From Cryptomeria japonica (lineage: Eukaryota; Streptophyta; Pinopsida; Cupressales; Cupressaceae): DNA of 64,000 nucleotides. A program made the position numbers and the translations under genes. The DNA is taken from the NCBI RefSeq assembly GCF_030272615.1, contig NC_081413.1:101702239-101766238 (forward strand), given 5' to 3'. Below, in pieces: positions 24,620 through 37,500 of the stretch (its first letter is position 1; the number at the start of each line of letters is the position of its first letter). The notes beneath the pieces are model-generated. The model had not been told where the DNA came from. It saw nothing but the letters and a program-made list of their open reading frames with translations, and did not search any database.

Positions 24620-25363
24620 ATGATAAACTATTGCAAAACCATAAATATCAAACCACATAAACCTTAGTCCTACAAAAAAACATTCACCATAAATCGATGA
24701 AGAACCTAAGAACATGTAAATCAACAAATAAGATAATAATACCATTCACATACCAAGTAGGGTTTAATCTCCATTGTCTCCTATCTCCATTGATCTCGTT
24801 TGATATATTTGCTCTCAGATTTTGTATTGTGCACAAGAGCTCAACAAAGTACAAATTGTGGTTGTGAAGTCGCTTGATCGCAAAAAGGCTAGATTGCACG
24901 AATGATTGATTAGCTAGCTGATTAGGGTTGTGAAAGGAAGAGAGTATCCTCTTATATAGAAGATACCTTAGAAAATGGTGGGATAAGATTAAGAGGTGAA
25001 AGGATAAATGGTCAACTAGGATTAAATGGTAGGTAGAGGAAATAATATACTATGAAGGGGGTAGTTAGAGGAAAATTAAGAGATAAATGACAAGTGTCAT
25101 GGAGGAAAAAAAGATAATGAATTAATTAAATAAATTAAGATCTTTATAATTAATAGAAGAAGTGGGACCAATTAAATAAATAAAATATTTATTTAATTTA
25201 GAGAAAGGATAATTTAAATAAATAAAAAAATATTTTTAAATAAGGAAAGGCTAGAAAAGGATAAATGAAATATTTAAATAAATAAAAATCTATTTAATTA
25301 ATAGAAGGCTTAGGATAAAAATAATTAAATTTAATTAGGATAGGATAATTTTAGGTGTCTACA
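24620..25363 (-). repeat. 3' LTR of Tat-like Gypsy F
   Basis: On the minus strand the LTR starts TGTAGACACC at 25363, right after the polypurine tract. AT-rich TTAATTAAAT text follows (25100-25350), then a TATA-like CTATATAAGAGG near 24950. The same architecture occurs at 57822-59313 (element H). The far end, about 24615-24640, was not resolved; it abuts the gag remains of Copia C. Confidence 0.6.
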
Positions 25364-25380
25364 TTTTGCCCCTCTTTGAG
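25364..25380 (-). other. Polypurine tract of Gypsy F
   Basis: CTCAAAGAGGGGCAAAA (minus strand) directly precedes the LTR start TGTAGACACC. An almost identical tract lies at 59314-59330 in element H. It fixes the minus orientation of the element around the PMD gene. Confidence 0.75.
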
Positions 25381-25629
25381 ACAGTGCGACTCATTGTGCT
25401 GGCTCAAAGAAGATAAGATGAACTTATACAAAGTTGCCCCAAGATAGGAGTGATATGCCCCCTCGATAAATTGGATGAAAAATGTTGGAAAAATTGCAGA
25501 CAATCTCTTGATAAGAAAGATGAGAAGGGAGGAAGGAAAAGGATGACAAGGTCACGTAGGAGAAAAACTAACTCAAAAAGGATCAACAGAAAGCAGGAGA
25601 CTAACACAGTGGATCAGGGTTAGACAACC

Positions 25630-25640
25630 TATATATATAG
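25630..25640 (+). promoter_or_regulatory. TATA box for the PMD gene of element F
   Basis: TATATATATAG lies about 95 bp before the putative start codon at 25734. The matching site in element H is TATAAAC at 59680, about 75 bp before its start. Conserved position in two copies supports a promoter that reads opposite to the retrotransposon. Confidence 0.5.
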
Positions 25641-25733
25641 GCCATAGGGAAAAACATCCGCATTTGCATCCACAACACTTAGGAGATCAGATCAAAGTAG
25701 AGAGCTTAGAGAGTAGTTAACAGTCTAGGAGAG

Positions 25734-28579
25734 ATGGTAGAGAGAGTATATTGATTTGATTACATCTGACAGTTTGAGTGACCAGAGGACATGGGTGAGC
25801 CAGTAAGTATGTCGACCTTGCTCATTACTTGTTCATTTATTATACATCTATTAGGATTGAATGCTAGGAAAAACAAAAATGCAGATGCGGTGCAAATCTA
25901 TCTGAACACATCTAAGTCTAGTAAGCATGCATTTGTGGTGCATAGGTGCATATATGTTAAGTTTATGCATGTCTATGATTATAATCGCACCTATGGTTCA
26001 TATGGGCACGTTTTTGTTAAAGATCCACATCTAGGTCACTAAGTTGTGCATGGTGGTAGAGATGTGTTTTGGTTGAGCAACACTATGTTTGTGTTGAAGA
26101 GGTGTTTATAGGTAGAATAAAGCCGTGTCTATGTAAAAAAACACGTCTAGGTTTCAAGAACGCATCTGTGTTAAACAAAATCATGTTTATGTCTCAAAAG
26201 GCTAAAAGTGAAAGTTCTGTGATGAACATGCCCTATCAATTAGATAAGTTGTTGAGAGGGTTCACTCAACAGGTGCCCTAGAAAAGACAAACTAAAAACT
26301 AGGTTGGAATCAACAATCATGTGATAGACATGCATCACCAATTGGATAAGCTATTGAGAGGATTCACTCAATAGGTACCCCAAAGCAAGTAGGTTTGCTA
26401 AGCTGAATATAAGACAAGCCATCAAATTGATAAAATTCAATGAGTGCCCTAGCAAGATACAATCAAGTGCAATGTGATAAATATATACACTAGGATGCAA
26501 CGCCATATGATACACATAAGTACTAGGATAGAGCATGATGAGCAACACCATGCACAATAAACATAGGCACTACTAGGATAGTACAGGATAAAATAAGCAA
26601 TACTATATGAGTACTACTAGGATTGATACAATTGGTTTGATTGGATGCAGGAGTACTTAACCTAGATTGAATCATGAGAGAGATTCCCCATGACACAAAG
26701 GCTATGGTTAGAGATGACTGACAAGGATCATCTAGCGATCAAGGCTATGGGATTATAACACATCATGTATATGTTTGAGATTCGATCAAACACATGACTA
26801 TTGACTGCTCTTGTGGAGAGATGACACTCTGAGACATGTATGTTTTATTTGTTGACTAATGAGATGTCAGTCACCTTAGAGGATGTCTACAGGATTCTGT
26901 AGATACCTATACACATAGAGCTAGTTGTGTATGACAGGGAGGGGGATGCAAATGCACCACGACAAGTCTTAAGAGACCTAGAGCTAGAGTTGAGGGGGGG
27001 TCACTTGAGTTGGGAGGTTATGTATACTAGTGGATAAACTTTGGCTGCAATAGTGGGATGGGTGATCAATGGGTTCCTACCTCTTGATAGGGCTACTCAC
27101 AGACTGACTTAAGGGTGGGGCAAGGCACTGAAGATCCTAATGATAGAGAGAACCAGATTTGCATGGGGACCATGTATTTTGACACCCTTGTAGCATGAGC
27201 TCCATCAATTTTTGTACCTTGGTGGTAGTGGTTTGGGATGCAGGGTTACACTACTACTAGGCCTATGAGCACATAGTTGTGACAAGGCCAATTCATTTTA
27301 GATTCAAAGGTCACGAGCAGTCCTACATACATGTGCATAGAATGATCACTTCCTAGACACAGATTGGGAAGCTAGAGTACTGATGATGACTATTTTATGA
27401 CATAGATAATATTACATGGAGGCCATATCTAGATTGTGAGGCTTGGGAGGAGGATGATAGAGAGTTACCATTTTGTTTCCACAATAGGTATCTCATTGGG
27501 AAGACTCCCTATATTTTGGATAGAAATCTAATTAACAAGGTGACCAGATAGTTTGGCAGAGTGCAATAGATGCCACGGGGGTTAGGCGAGTTTACACATA
27601 TAGTGAGAGAGAAGGTCCATTGGGGATCAAATTTGTATTATGATGCGGCTCTCACATAGTTTCAAGAGATGGGTCTGATGTCATGGGATGTGATACCTGA
27701 TGTGGTCAATGCAATTATGATAGATGAATATGCAATCTATTTTGCAACACATTCATTCCCATGTTTGATAGGTCCAAGAGAGATAGCTTCGAGATTGGAT
27801 GACGATGACTATGATGATGGGGGAAGAAAACAAAGGAGAGACAAAAGAGGAGGGGCCAGGAGGGTTGTTAGGGGCCAAAGAGGATAGAGGGATAGAGGAC
27901 AAGGAGAGAGAGAACAAGGTGGAGATGGAGAGGGAGGCAAACCACTAAGGCCACTGAGAGGTAGAGGACAACCACTACAGGTTGGTCTGCAGGTATAGGT
28001 ATAGGTACAAGGTGGATGGGGATAAGATAGACCTGGATAGGATGCCCCACAGTAGGCTAGGTAGGAGGAGGGAGGAGTAGGAGGAGGGAGGAGTAGGAGG
28101 ATCTTCTCATGTTATGAGATCTCACATAGGGACAAGCCGATGAGATCAACAATCTCTAGAGAGAGGTGACTCGATTGAGGCGATAAAATTGGGAGGTGTG
28201 GGATGAGAGAGACCATGCCATCCAGTGGTATATAGCCATAGAGGAGGCTCTCAAGATAGATTGGGCTAGCCTAGCAAGTGACACATCTTCTAGATTCACC
28301 TATTGCATCCAGGAAGAGGAGGAGATAGAGTATTATAGGAACCTATATATGGCTGCAGTTCCTCCTCATCTCAGAGCAGGTAGTTATAGATGAGCCTCTT
28401 GATCCACTAGTAGAGGATAGGAGAGACAAAGAGCATCTATTGGTGGGGTTATGGATCCTCCACCACCACTAGCAACAGGGTCCACAGGCAGGGGTAGACA
28501 AGATGATCTAGGAGTTGGGCTTTTGAGTGCTCAGATTCTGTCGAGGCCTACTAGCTTCAAGGGAGGGTCTTCATCATAG
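25734..28579 (+). pseudogene. Plant mobile domain (PMD) protein gene, antisense passenger of Gypsy F, decayed
   Basis: The family is the plant mobile domain (MAIN/MAIL1-like, PF10536), found in host proteins and in plant transposons; its molecular role is not settled. Exon 1 would be 25734-25802 and ends CCA/GTAAGTATG. The intron is 25803-26650, with acceptor GATGCAG/GAG. Exon 2 holds NEMSVTLEDVYRIL followed by a stop (26852-26914), VGWVINGFLPLDRATH, ITWRPYLDCEAWEED, RYLIGKTPYILDRN, an Asp-rich plus Arg/Gly-rich tail (27800-28020), EIEYYRNLYMAAVP (28324-28365) and a final stop at 28577. It matches copy H domain by domain but has many more stops and frameshifts. The ATG choice rests on frame agreement with the donor site. 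Confidence 0.75.
26210..26460 (+). repeat. Degenerate repeats in the PMD intron of element F
   Basis: Text of the form ATTGGATAAGCTATTGAGAG, then GGATTCACTCAATAGGT, recurs around 26238, 26340 and, decayed, 26415, each followed by a CCCTAG/CCCCAA end. The spacing is about 105 bp. The intron of copy H has different repeats. Confidence 0.55.
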
Positions 28580-29611
28580 CTCTCTTGGATCCAATTTTTG
28601 TATTAGTTTTGTGTATGATGATGTAGACATCTTCAGGTGATTTTGTGCCATATGAGTTTTGACATCATTGTATTATGACACTTATATTTTTGATATATAT
28701 ATGAGATGACCAATTCCTTGCGATGCTTATTTACATGTGTTTCTATATGATGCATTGACTATGATGTTTTTATATGCTTTATGATATGTTATGTAGTCTT
28801 GTATGCTTTATAAGATGTTCTATCATGCATGATGCTTATAAAATGGATGCATTTGATGCCATATGTTTATGTAATCATCTATGCTTGTGGATACATGTTC
28901 TATTATGGTGATGCAGTCATTTTCTATGTAATGCCTATATGATGATTATGAGATGCAATCCATGTACATGATGTAATATATTTTTGTACTTTTTATGTTT
29001 ATTTTATACATGATGCAAATGTATATGTGCTAATGCAAATGTATGTATGAGAATGATGCTTATATGATGTACCAATGAGTGATATGTGCAGGATGTGATA
29101 TTATTATGATTTATATATGCATGCAATAAAATGTACTAACGTGTGGTAATGCACATGAACACTACATGAGGTGCCAATATTTTTGGCATGTCATTATTCT
29201 TAGTCATTTGATATTGAACTACATGGGGCTCGGGACAGGACAATGGAGGACAAGGCAGATAAGGGGATGAAAGGTAGAAGGTATGGAAGTGAAAGAGCTT
29301 CTTGTGCTATTATCATCATTGAGATTTATTATGGCAAAATAGGTTATGACCATCAATGTATAGGTTTGACCTAGAAAGTCATTGTACCCTTTGCATGGAG
29401 ATGAGACAGTCATGTTGACGGGTGTTTTGACACACTCACCAACAGTCAGGTATAATATAAAATGTATACCATCTCTCCTAAAAAGCAATCAATGTTGAAA
29501 GACTAATTACTCCAAGGTCTCTATAGTCGGGTCACGACGGTGTTGGGTCACCTAGTGGCTGATGAGATTGTATTTGTCAAGGGGCATGCTAGTTGTAACT
29601 AGGCAAACAAA
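28580..29611. other. Spacer of Gypsy F between PMD and pol; no gene seen
   Basis: The first half (28690-29160) is a simple ATGATGC/TATATGATG-rich stretch without ORFs. The second half shows only short, unsupported frames. The equivalent spacer of element H (62812-64000) is similarly ATGC-repeat-rich just after the PMD gene. It ends at a 20-T run that marks the border with the X-bearing segment. Confidence 0.5.
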
Positions 29612-29612
29612 G

Positions 29613-29632
29613 TTTTTTTTTTTTTTTTTTTT
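29613..29632. repeat. Run of 20 T (poly-A on the minus strand)
   Basis: Twenty T follow GGCAAACAAAG. On the minus strand this is a poly-A at the far end of the segment that carries gene X. It could be a retroposition tail or simply a slippage tract; no matching target duplication was found at the other end. Confidence 0.6.
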
Positions 29633-30427
29633 GTATTTTTCGATTTTAACTTCAATCCAAAAAAAATGTCAAAAGATAGATTAGGGTAACAAGAGATGGT
29701 ATCAAAATCAACACATAACAACTAAATGAACTATGAGGTCAATGTGTCACAAAGAGGTATTATCAATAACACTTAATCAACATTCAATGTAACATTCTAG
29801 CAAATATGCAAAGTCATACAACTTACATATAAATGAAAATGAATATCACAAGATCATATAATTGCTTTATCATTTCATTCCTCATATACTATTTACATGC
29901 GTAATATGATTCATAAAACAACAAAGCTTGAAAGAACAAGTTGGTGATTCAAATGAAAGAAAATACTAGACTATGAAGAACAATAACCAAGAGAACATGT
30001 ACTGTAGATCAGGCAATCCACAAACTGCTTTTGTATTAATCTTTGTGAAATGAATAACAAAACCTTCAAGAGTTCATAAGAAACTACATAAAAACTAAAT
30101 TTTCTAACTAAAATGGCCTCAAATCATCAATTTGTAGACCCTCAAAATGGCTCAAATTCTACAATTTATAGAGTTTCACCCTACACCCTAGGAAAGAATC
30201 ATGCCTACAAACCAAGATTACAAAAAGGGAGTAGTCATAGTCGACATGCAAGTTGCTACCTGTGAACTCCAGTTAACTATTACTAAACTAGTCTTTAGTG
30301 TTCACTTCCGTAATGGTGCTCCAGAGGCAAGAACTTTGAATTATGCAAAAATAATTCTCAAAAAGCAAGTGTGAGATGCAACATCAGTTGAAGGCATTTT
30401 TGTGGTGGTGGCGATGGCACTCCAACA
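29633..30427 (-). repeat. Possible LTR or 3' region downstream of gene X
   Basis: On the minus strand, a purine-rich AAAAGAAAAAGCA at 30440-30428 is followed by TGTTGGAGTGCC, which resembles a polypurine tract and LTR start. CTATAAATT near 30165 could be a TATA box. No second copy was found in the window, so this may equally be an ordinary 3' flank. No coding potential was seen. Confidence 0.3.
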
Positions 30428-30460
30428 TGCTTTTTCTTTTAATAACTACTTGTTCATCAT

Positions 30461-30675
30461 TCACTTCTTCTTATAGTTCTGATAATTGTTAATGAAGCAG
30501 TCCAAGGAAGCGGTAGGTGGGTCAGTAATATGGCTTATCCTGAACTTAGATACCATAAGTATCTCCTTTATACTCTCCAACTTACTAACCATTTCATCCA
30601 TTATTGTTTTAGCCCCTTGACATTGGAATATTACATCCATATATCTATTCATCTTATCCATAGTAAATTCCATAC
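30461..30675 (-). pseudogene. C-terminal end of gene X
   Basis: This frame continues the minus-strand gene X after the Gypsy E insertion. The C-terminal end of the right-hand piece (ILNKWDSYIVDHFVDTM, about 42957-42901) joins EFTMDKMNRYMDVIFQCQG here, with the 5-bp target (CATAC/CATAG) accounted for. The tail reads MVSKLESIKEILMVSKF, then ASLDCFINNYQNYKKK, and stops at 30461. No known domain is recognised; the segment is helical and rich in Met, Lys and Glu. Confidence 0.7.
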
Positions 30676-31935
30676 TGATGAGTTGAGACATTAGCTCTTT
30701 TTATTCCCAGAACTCATAAGTTTTTCTCATGTTTTGATTTATATGATGGGATAGTGATGATGTATTAAAAGCTGACTATGCATTTCAGATGTTAGCTGAA
30801 CCTATTAAATCATGTTTTGTCTTTGCTAGTTGTTCCTACAGCCATGCGATTCATTCATGTTGCCATGCAAATTGTCTTAGGCAATATCGTGTGTGAAATT
30901 AATAGATGTTTTGATTAATTAAAATAGATATGTATGTGCTTGTATGTTCTTTCTTTTGAATTGCAAGAATAAATACTTAAGATGTTGCGGTGAAAGCTCT
31001 CCTGTCACACTAATTGTAGTAAGAGATATTCAAGGAGGTGATTGAAAGATCAAATCAGTGGAGAAGATGATGAGTGTAAGGAATGATAGAGGATAAGTAG
31101 GCACACAATACTCATTGATGTCTGACTCAAGTGGGCTTTAGTATTGCAAATACCGCCACACTATGCTATGGCTGTGGTTTAGTTTAGATCCACATTATCA
31201 GTGGCTTAACTCCGACTATTTCCCTTCATGAATATTATCCACCTCTTCTCATCGGCATGATTTGTGTTGTAGGAAGTAGTTTTTTTCTTTTAAATAAGGG
31301 TATTTGTCTCTTTTAAGAGGTTAGAAAGAAAAGAGAAGAAAAAGAGAAGAAGATTTAGAAATAAAGTTACAGAGTGTTTTGAGTTTCTTTTGATTCTGAA
31401 TAATGTATTGACTTTTGAGGAACAATGAATAAATATATGTTATTATGAGCATTTAGAGTTATTTTAGAAGCTTGGAAGAACTCATCCAAGGGGGCCCACT
31501 TTGTGAGTGTTCCTATGCCTTTGTTAAAATTAGTTTTCTTCTTTAGCTGCTATAGACATTCTTGCAGCCATTGGAATCAGATCCATTGACTATTCCTACA
31601 ACCAAAGCAAATAGAGTAATTCCTATTTGACAGCTTTGGACTTAGTTAGTATTTCTTGAGTGAAATTTATGTTAATGCAGAGTTTTTCCTGTAGCCATTC
31701 AGTTGTTGCAATTGTTGCTTACCTTTCCCGCATAGATGTTAGTTGCTGCAGTAATGTAGGGTAGCTATCGCAGGAACTTACTGCATATATAGTGCAGACC
31801 CATTTCAAGTATTATGTCCCTGGGTTGACAATCAAATGAACATTAGCTATGGAGATAGAAACTTCATAGAGTGAAGGTACAAACTTTGGGTTGAGACTTT
31901 AACTATAGTTATTATTCTTATTGTTGGGCTGAACA
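30676..31935 (+). repeat. 5' LTR of Gypsy E
   Basis: This 1,260-bp LTR starts TGATGAGTTGAGACATTAGC and ends TTGTTGGGCTGAACA. It is collinear with 41628-42900 and shows frequent point differences, so the insertion is old. Confidence 0.93.
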
Positions 31936-31939
31936 TTTT

Positions 31940-31957
31940 TGGTGCCGTTGCCGGGGA
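31940..31957 (+). other. Primer-binding site of Gypsy E
   Basis: TGGTGCCGTTGCCGGGGA lies 4 bp after the LTR. It differs by one base from the TGGCGCCGTTGCCGGGGA site commonly seen in plant Athila/Tat-type Gypsy elements. Confidence 0.85.
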
Positions 31958-32070
31958 TGGTGTCAAACTAAGAACCTGTTATGGTTATTATCTTTCTAGT
32001 TTTTAGTTTAGTTGTTTTTAATAGATCTTGTTGTTAAACAATTTCTATGAACCTACATGCATTGGTGATG

Positions 32071-34548
32071 AAGAGATGCTCAAGGTAGATTCCTCCCTAG
32101 TTATCCTAATCATGAAGGAATTGATCCCCCAGATGTAAATCCTTTTTCTGAACTTTATCAAACCCCTGAGAATTTGAACCACCCTGAATCTGAATTTCTT
32201 GAGAACAACCACCATTTCCTTTTTGGACCTCCAGAAGAAGAACTTCATCTAGTAAACTCCCCTAAAAGTCTAATGCAAGGAAATCTACCTCCTGGTGGGA
32301 ATAATTCACCCCCACCTTTGGCATCAACATTTGAGTTTCCTATCTCTTATCAATATGATAATGCTAATCTCAAGAACATTCCAGCTTCTTCCCTCCCTAA
32401 ATTCTATGGATTAGTGATAGAGGATTCATACACATTCCTGTTTGAGTTTGATGTTCTCTGTAGGAGTTTTGATTATACTAAAGATGCCCATAGACTCAAA
32501 ATATTTCCTACCACTCTGAAAGAATCATCTTTAAGATAGTTTATGAGCCTAGGGAGTAGCACAATCACTACATGGGATGAGATGAAACTATTGTTTCTTT
32601 CAAAGTATAAGGATTATTGTAGAGGCACTGATCGCCATGGGGATGATATTTTTAGAATGACACAAAAATAAAATGAGAGTCTTGAAGATTATCTAGAAAG
32701 GTTTCTATTCGGTGTCAAGTCCAAGCATAACACTCTAAATGAAGATTCTCTCAAGCTGATATTTTTGAGAGGAATTAGTAATGAATGCACTGATGCTTTA
32801 GATCTTATGGGAGGATGTGACATAACACAATCCACATGGAATGACATTGGACAAATTTTTCAGAAGTATTCCAGATCTACTTTTTTAAAAAAAAGGCATT
32901 TTAAGCTAGGAGTTTCTTCATCGACATCTGGTACTGGAGTTCCTAGAATGGAACTTAGCCATTTATTGAAGGACTTTAAGGAGGATATCATAAATAATAT
33001 GGCTACTCAATTGGATACACTCTCAGCTAAGAAGAAGCATGAGGAAGATGATGCAGTTCTTGTAGAATTCTACCCTCATTGTAGACAAAGGAAAAGAGAC
33101 TACAGATGTAAAATGGTTGCAAATCTTGAAGTTCCCAACTTCAAGACAATACAAGGTGATGATGAACAAGTTTTCCATGTTGCTCAAAGAAGGCCAAATT
33201 TAACTTCAAGACAATACAAGGTGATGATGAACAAGTTTTCCATGTTTCTCAAAGAAAGCCAAATTTTCCAAGACAAGGTATGCCTCCTAATCCACTTTCT
33301 TTTTCTAGTTATAGTGGAAATTCCTATGCACCAAATAATCAATGACAATCACCATATGCTCAAAATTTTGGTAGTTATCCAAACTAGTATGGTCCTCAAG
33401 ACCAAGGGCAACATTTTGCCAGTCAAACTCCACAGTGGCAGAAACCACAAGGAAATCAGTCTCCACCTATTGGACAATGGCAAAAATTTCAAGGAAATTG
33501 GCAACCTGCTCCTTAATGGAGGGGGAGTCAACCATGGACCAATCAGTCTTCTGGATATCAACAACCTATTCAACAACCACAACCACTTGCAATATAGCCT
33601 CCCCCTGCATCCACTACTATTCCACCTAAACCCACACAGTTGGCCATTCAACCAATGCCGAATCCTAATAGAAAATCTCAGCAACACCAACAAGTTTATT
33701 CAGCTGATCCTAATCAATACCCAACCTGTTCTCTCTATATAAGTGATATTCACCTCAAATCTAGAACAACTTTGCCTAATCCATCCCCTCCAATTATAAC
33801 TGAAATACCCAAAGAACAAGAAATCTCTAGTCCAACAGTCCCAATACCTCAAAAACAACAACTACCCCCATTTCCTCAGAGGTTGCAAGAAAAAGAGATT
33901 CTTCTAGAACAAGAGCAAGGTTTTGATATTATAGATCAACTGAAACATGTATGTGTTAAAATCCCATTGTTACAAGCAATAAAGGATGTTCCTATATACA
34001 TTAAGGTACTTAGGGAAGCATGTCTAAAGAATCCTAGTAGAAAGAAGAAAGATCCACAAACAGTGCATGTAATGGGTCAATTGGCAGATATTATGCTAGG
34101 AAAGGTTTCAATTCCTAAGTATGTTGATCCTGGTAGCCTTGTTGTGAATATAATCATTAATGGTACTCAGATAACTTTGATTGATTTGGGAGCAACCATT
34201 AATGTTATGACAAGGGATATTATGCAGCAACTTGAAATCACTAGTCTCAGACCTACACCTACATTCCTATAGCTTGCTGATAGTTCTACAATTCGACCTG
34301 ATGGTATGATTGAAGATATAGTTGTTGCTTTAGATTCTTGGGAATACCCTACAGACTTTATGATCCTGTCTCCTAAGGCCACATTGGGAGGATATCCAGT
34401 GATTTTGGGAAGACGTTGGCTTGCTATAGATGATGTATATATTGGATGTAGGTTAGGAGATATGACTATTTCAGAGGGGAACTCTACCAAAACATTAGCT
34501 TTGTATTCTCTTGCTCAACCCCAATTTGCCAAACAACAAGCGTTTGGC
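32071..34548 (+). pseudogene. Gag and protease of Gypsy E
   Basis: Gag runs from about 32071 (the start codon is not clear; GRFLPSYPNHEGIDPP is at 32089) through STFEFPISYQY, LKIFPTTLKESS, SLEDYLERF and ALDLMGGCDITQ. It is followed by a Cys-containing remnant (FYPHCRQRKRDYRCK). A 65-bp tandem duplication (33137-33266) moves the rest into another frame. That rest is a Pro/Gln-rich tail (33267-33880), then QLADIMLGKVSIPKYVDPGS and protease ITLIDLGATINVM (about 34170-34210; DLGA where D(S/L)GA is expected, so the catalytic Asp is kept). It continues with YPVILGRRWLA at about 34392. A further frameshift near 34548 leads into pol. Several stops are present. Confidence 0.85.
33137..33266 (+). repeat. 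65-bp tandem duplication that shifts the gag frame of E
   Basis: Units 33137-33201 and 33202-33266 both begin AACTTCAAGACAATACAAGG and differ at only a few positions. 65 is not a multiple of three, so the duplication moves the downstream gag-protease frame by exactly the amount observed. Confidence 0.88.
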
Positions 34549-37500
34549 CTAACTTGGGAGAAGAATTTGAAGGAGTTGACTCTATCAATCACCTTATGAT
34601 GATTAATAGAGGACCATTCATCCAATTTCATGATGATGAATCAATTCTTTATAAAATTTTGTCAAATGAGTTAAGACAAGAGCAACAATCATAGGAGTTA
34701 GTACCAAATATTGCAGAATCAGACTTTCATGCAACCACTGATATATTGCATACTCTGTTGCCACAGGTAGTTTGCACTTCTCATTTTTCTTATATATCTC
34801 AGATTGATCTTACTATCAAAGTGGAAGTTGATTCAAATAAATATTTGAATATCAAGAGTAATCTTACAGAAACTCAAAGAGTAGCACTTGTGGATTTTCT
34901 CAAATGTCATAAACATGCTTTTGCATGGGATTACAAGGATATGCATGGAATTGATACAACGGTTTGTACCCACCATATCTATATAAAAGAAGACTGTATA
35001 CCAATTAGACAACCACAAAGAAGAATCAATCTTGCATTAAGAGAAATCATTAAAGAGGAATTGCAGAAGTTGTTGAATGCTGGATTTATCTATCCAATTT
35101 CTGATAGTCAATGGGTATCATCTTTGGTAATAGTTCCTAAGAAAGGAGGAAAATGGAGGGTATGTGTTGATTATAGAGCCTTGAACTTAGCAACCAGAAA
35201 AGATAATTTTCCATTGCCATTTATGGATCAGGTATTAGACTCTTTGGTAGGGAAGTGATACTTCTCATTTCTTGATGGATTCAATGGCTACAACTAGATT
35301 CAAATTATCTTAGAGGATCAAGAAAGGAGTACATTTACTTGTCCTTGGGGAACATATGCATATTTTGTTCTTTCTTTTGGATTATGTAATGCTCCAACTA
35401 CTTTTCAAAGAGCAGTGATCAGCATATTTTCAGATATTTCTCAGGACAACATGGAAATTTATATGGATGATTTTACAACCTATGGTTCATAATTTGAAGA
35501 AGCATTGGAGAACCTGAAGAAAGTTTTGCAATGGTGTGAAGACTATAATTTGTCATTAAATAGTGAAAAGTGCTTCATGATGATGCATGACAGTATATTC
35601 CTTGGTCATCATATCTCTATAAATGGAATACAAGTTGACCCAACAAAAATTGAAGTTATTCAAAATATCACTGCACCGGTAAAGCAGAAAGATGTCAAAA
35701 GTTTTCTTGGTCATGTGGGATATTATAGAAGGTTTATCAAAGATTTTAGAAAAATTGCAATTCCCTTATATTCTCTTCTGACCAAGGATGTGGAATTTAA
35801 ATGGAATTCTTCATGCAATGAAGCTTTCTTAAAGCTCAAACAAGCTTTGACCCAAGCACCGGTTCTTAAAGGTCCAAACTGGTCCTTACCATTTCAAATT
35901 CATATAGATGCATCTGATTATGCAATAGGAGCAGTATTAGGACAAAAGATTGATAAGTTGGAGAGTGCAATATATTAGATCAGCAAGAACATGCAGGGGC
36001 CTGAGTTAAATTACACAGTCACTAAAAAAGAAATGTTAGCAGTTATATATGCACTCAACAAATTCAGGCACTATATAATAGGATATCCTATATTTGTGCA
36101 CACTGATCATACTACAATCAGATATCTCATGAATAAGCCTTCAATTACTGGAAGATTAGCTCGCTAGTTATTGTTGATGTAGGAATTTGATATCACAATT
36201 ATTGATAAACTAGGAAATTCCAATGTGGTTGGAGATTATCTTTCAAGGCTCAAATTGTAGGAAGATCCTGTAGCCATAGATGATGCTTTTCCAGATGAAC
36301 ATTTATTCCTTATACAAGCCCACACTCTCCGGTATGCTGATATCGCTAATTATTTAGTTGCTACTAAAATGCCAATTCATTTCTCTCCTAAATAAAAAAG
36401 GTTGTTAGTTGAGAAAAGCTTTAACTTCTCATGGATTGCTAAATGTTTGTTTTATATTGGACCTGACCAAGTCATGAGAAGATGTGTTAGAGAGGACAAA
36501 ACATATGATATCCTGCATGCATGTCATGATGAACCATGTGGAGGACATTTTGCTGCTACGAGAACAACACTTAAAATACTGAACACAAGATATTATTGGC
36601 CAACATTATATAAGGATGCAACACAGTATACAAGGAAATGTGACAGATTCCAGTGCATGGGTAGGCCTACTAAATTTGATGAGATGCCATTATACCCACA
36701 AATATTAGTTGCACCATTTGATAAATGGGGATTAAATTTTATTGGGCCAATTGATCCCCCTTCTAATGGAAAATCTTATATTCTGGTATGTACTGATTAT
36801 GTAACCAAATGGGTGGAAGCTCGAGCTATGACACATGCAAGAGATAATAAAGTGGTTGAGTTTCTTTATGAAGATATATTTACCAGGTATGAAGTTCCAA
36901 GGGAAATTGTATCAAACCAAGGACCACAGTTTACTTCCTCATTGATTACAACCTTAGTCAATGAATACAATATAAGGCACAAAAAATCTACCCTACCATC
37001 CACAAGAAAATGGACAAGTAGAGATCACAAATAGGGAGCTAGAAGCCATTCTTACCAAAACAATAGTTGTTCATAAAAAAGATTGGTCTCATAAACTTCT
37101 AGAAGTCATTTGGGCATATAGAACAACATGGAAGACACCAATTGGTTTTACACCTTTTGAAATGGTGTATGGAAAAGAAACAACGATGCCTATTGAGTTT
37201 GAACACAAAACTCCAAGGACAACTCTGCACTTGAATATGACACTTTTTGAAGCACAAAAAGACCGTATTCAACAATTGAATGCTTTGGATGAGTGGAGAA
37301 AATTGGCTGTCCAACAGACATAACTAATTCAAAATCAGAGAGCTAAGTGGCATAATAAGTACATCAAAGAGAAGAAATTTTGAGTAGGTGATTGGGCACT
37401 ACTATATGATTCAAGATATAAAGATAATATGGAAAAGCTGCAAACCAAATGGTTAGGCCCATATGAGATAGAGGAAGTTTTAAAAAATGAAGCTATTCAT

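Noticed and set aside
33349-33693. Trp/Arg-rich minus-strand frame of 114 codons
   Set aside because: It is the antisense of the Pro/Gln-rich gag tail of Gypsy E; composition alone explains it.
34549-34745. Programmed frameshift between protease and reverse transcriptase of Gypsy E
   Set aside because: No slippery site is evident, and the element has several other one-base lesions; it is more likely a small indel.
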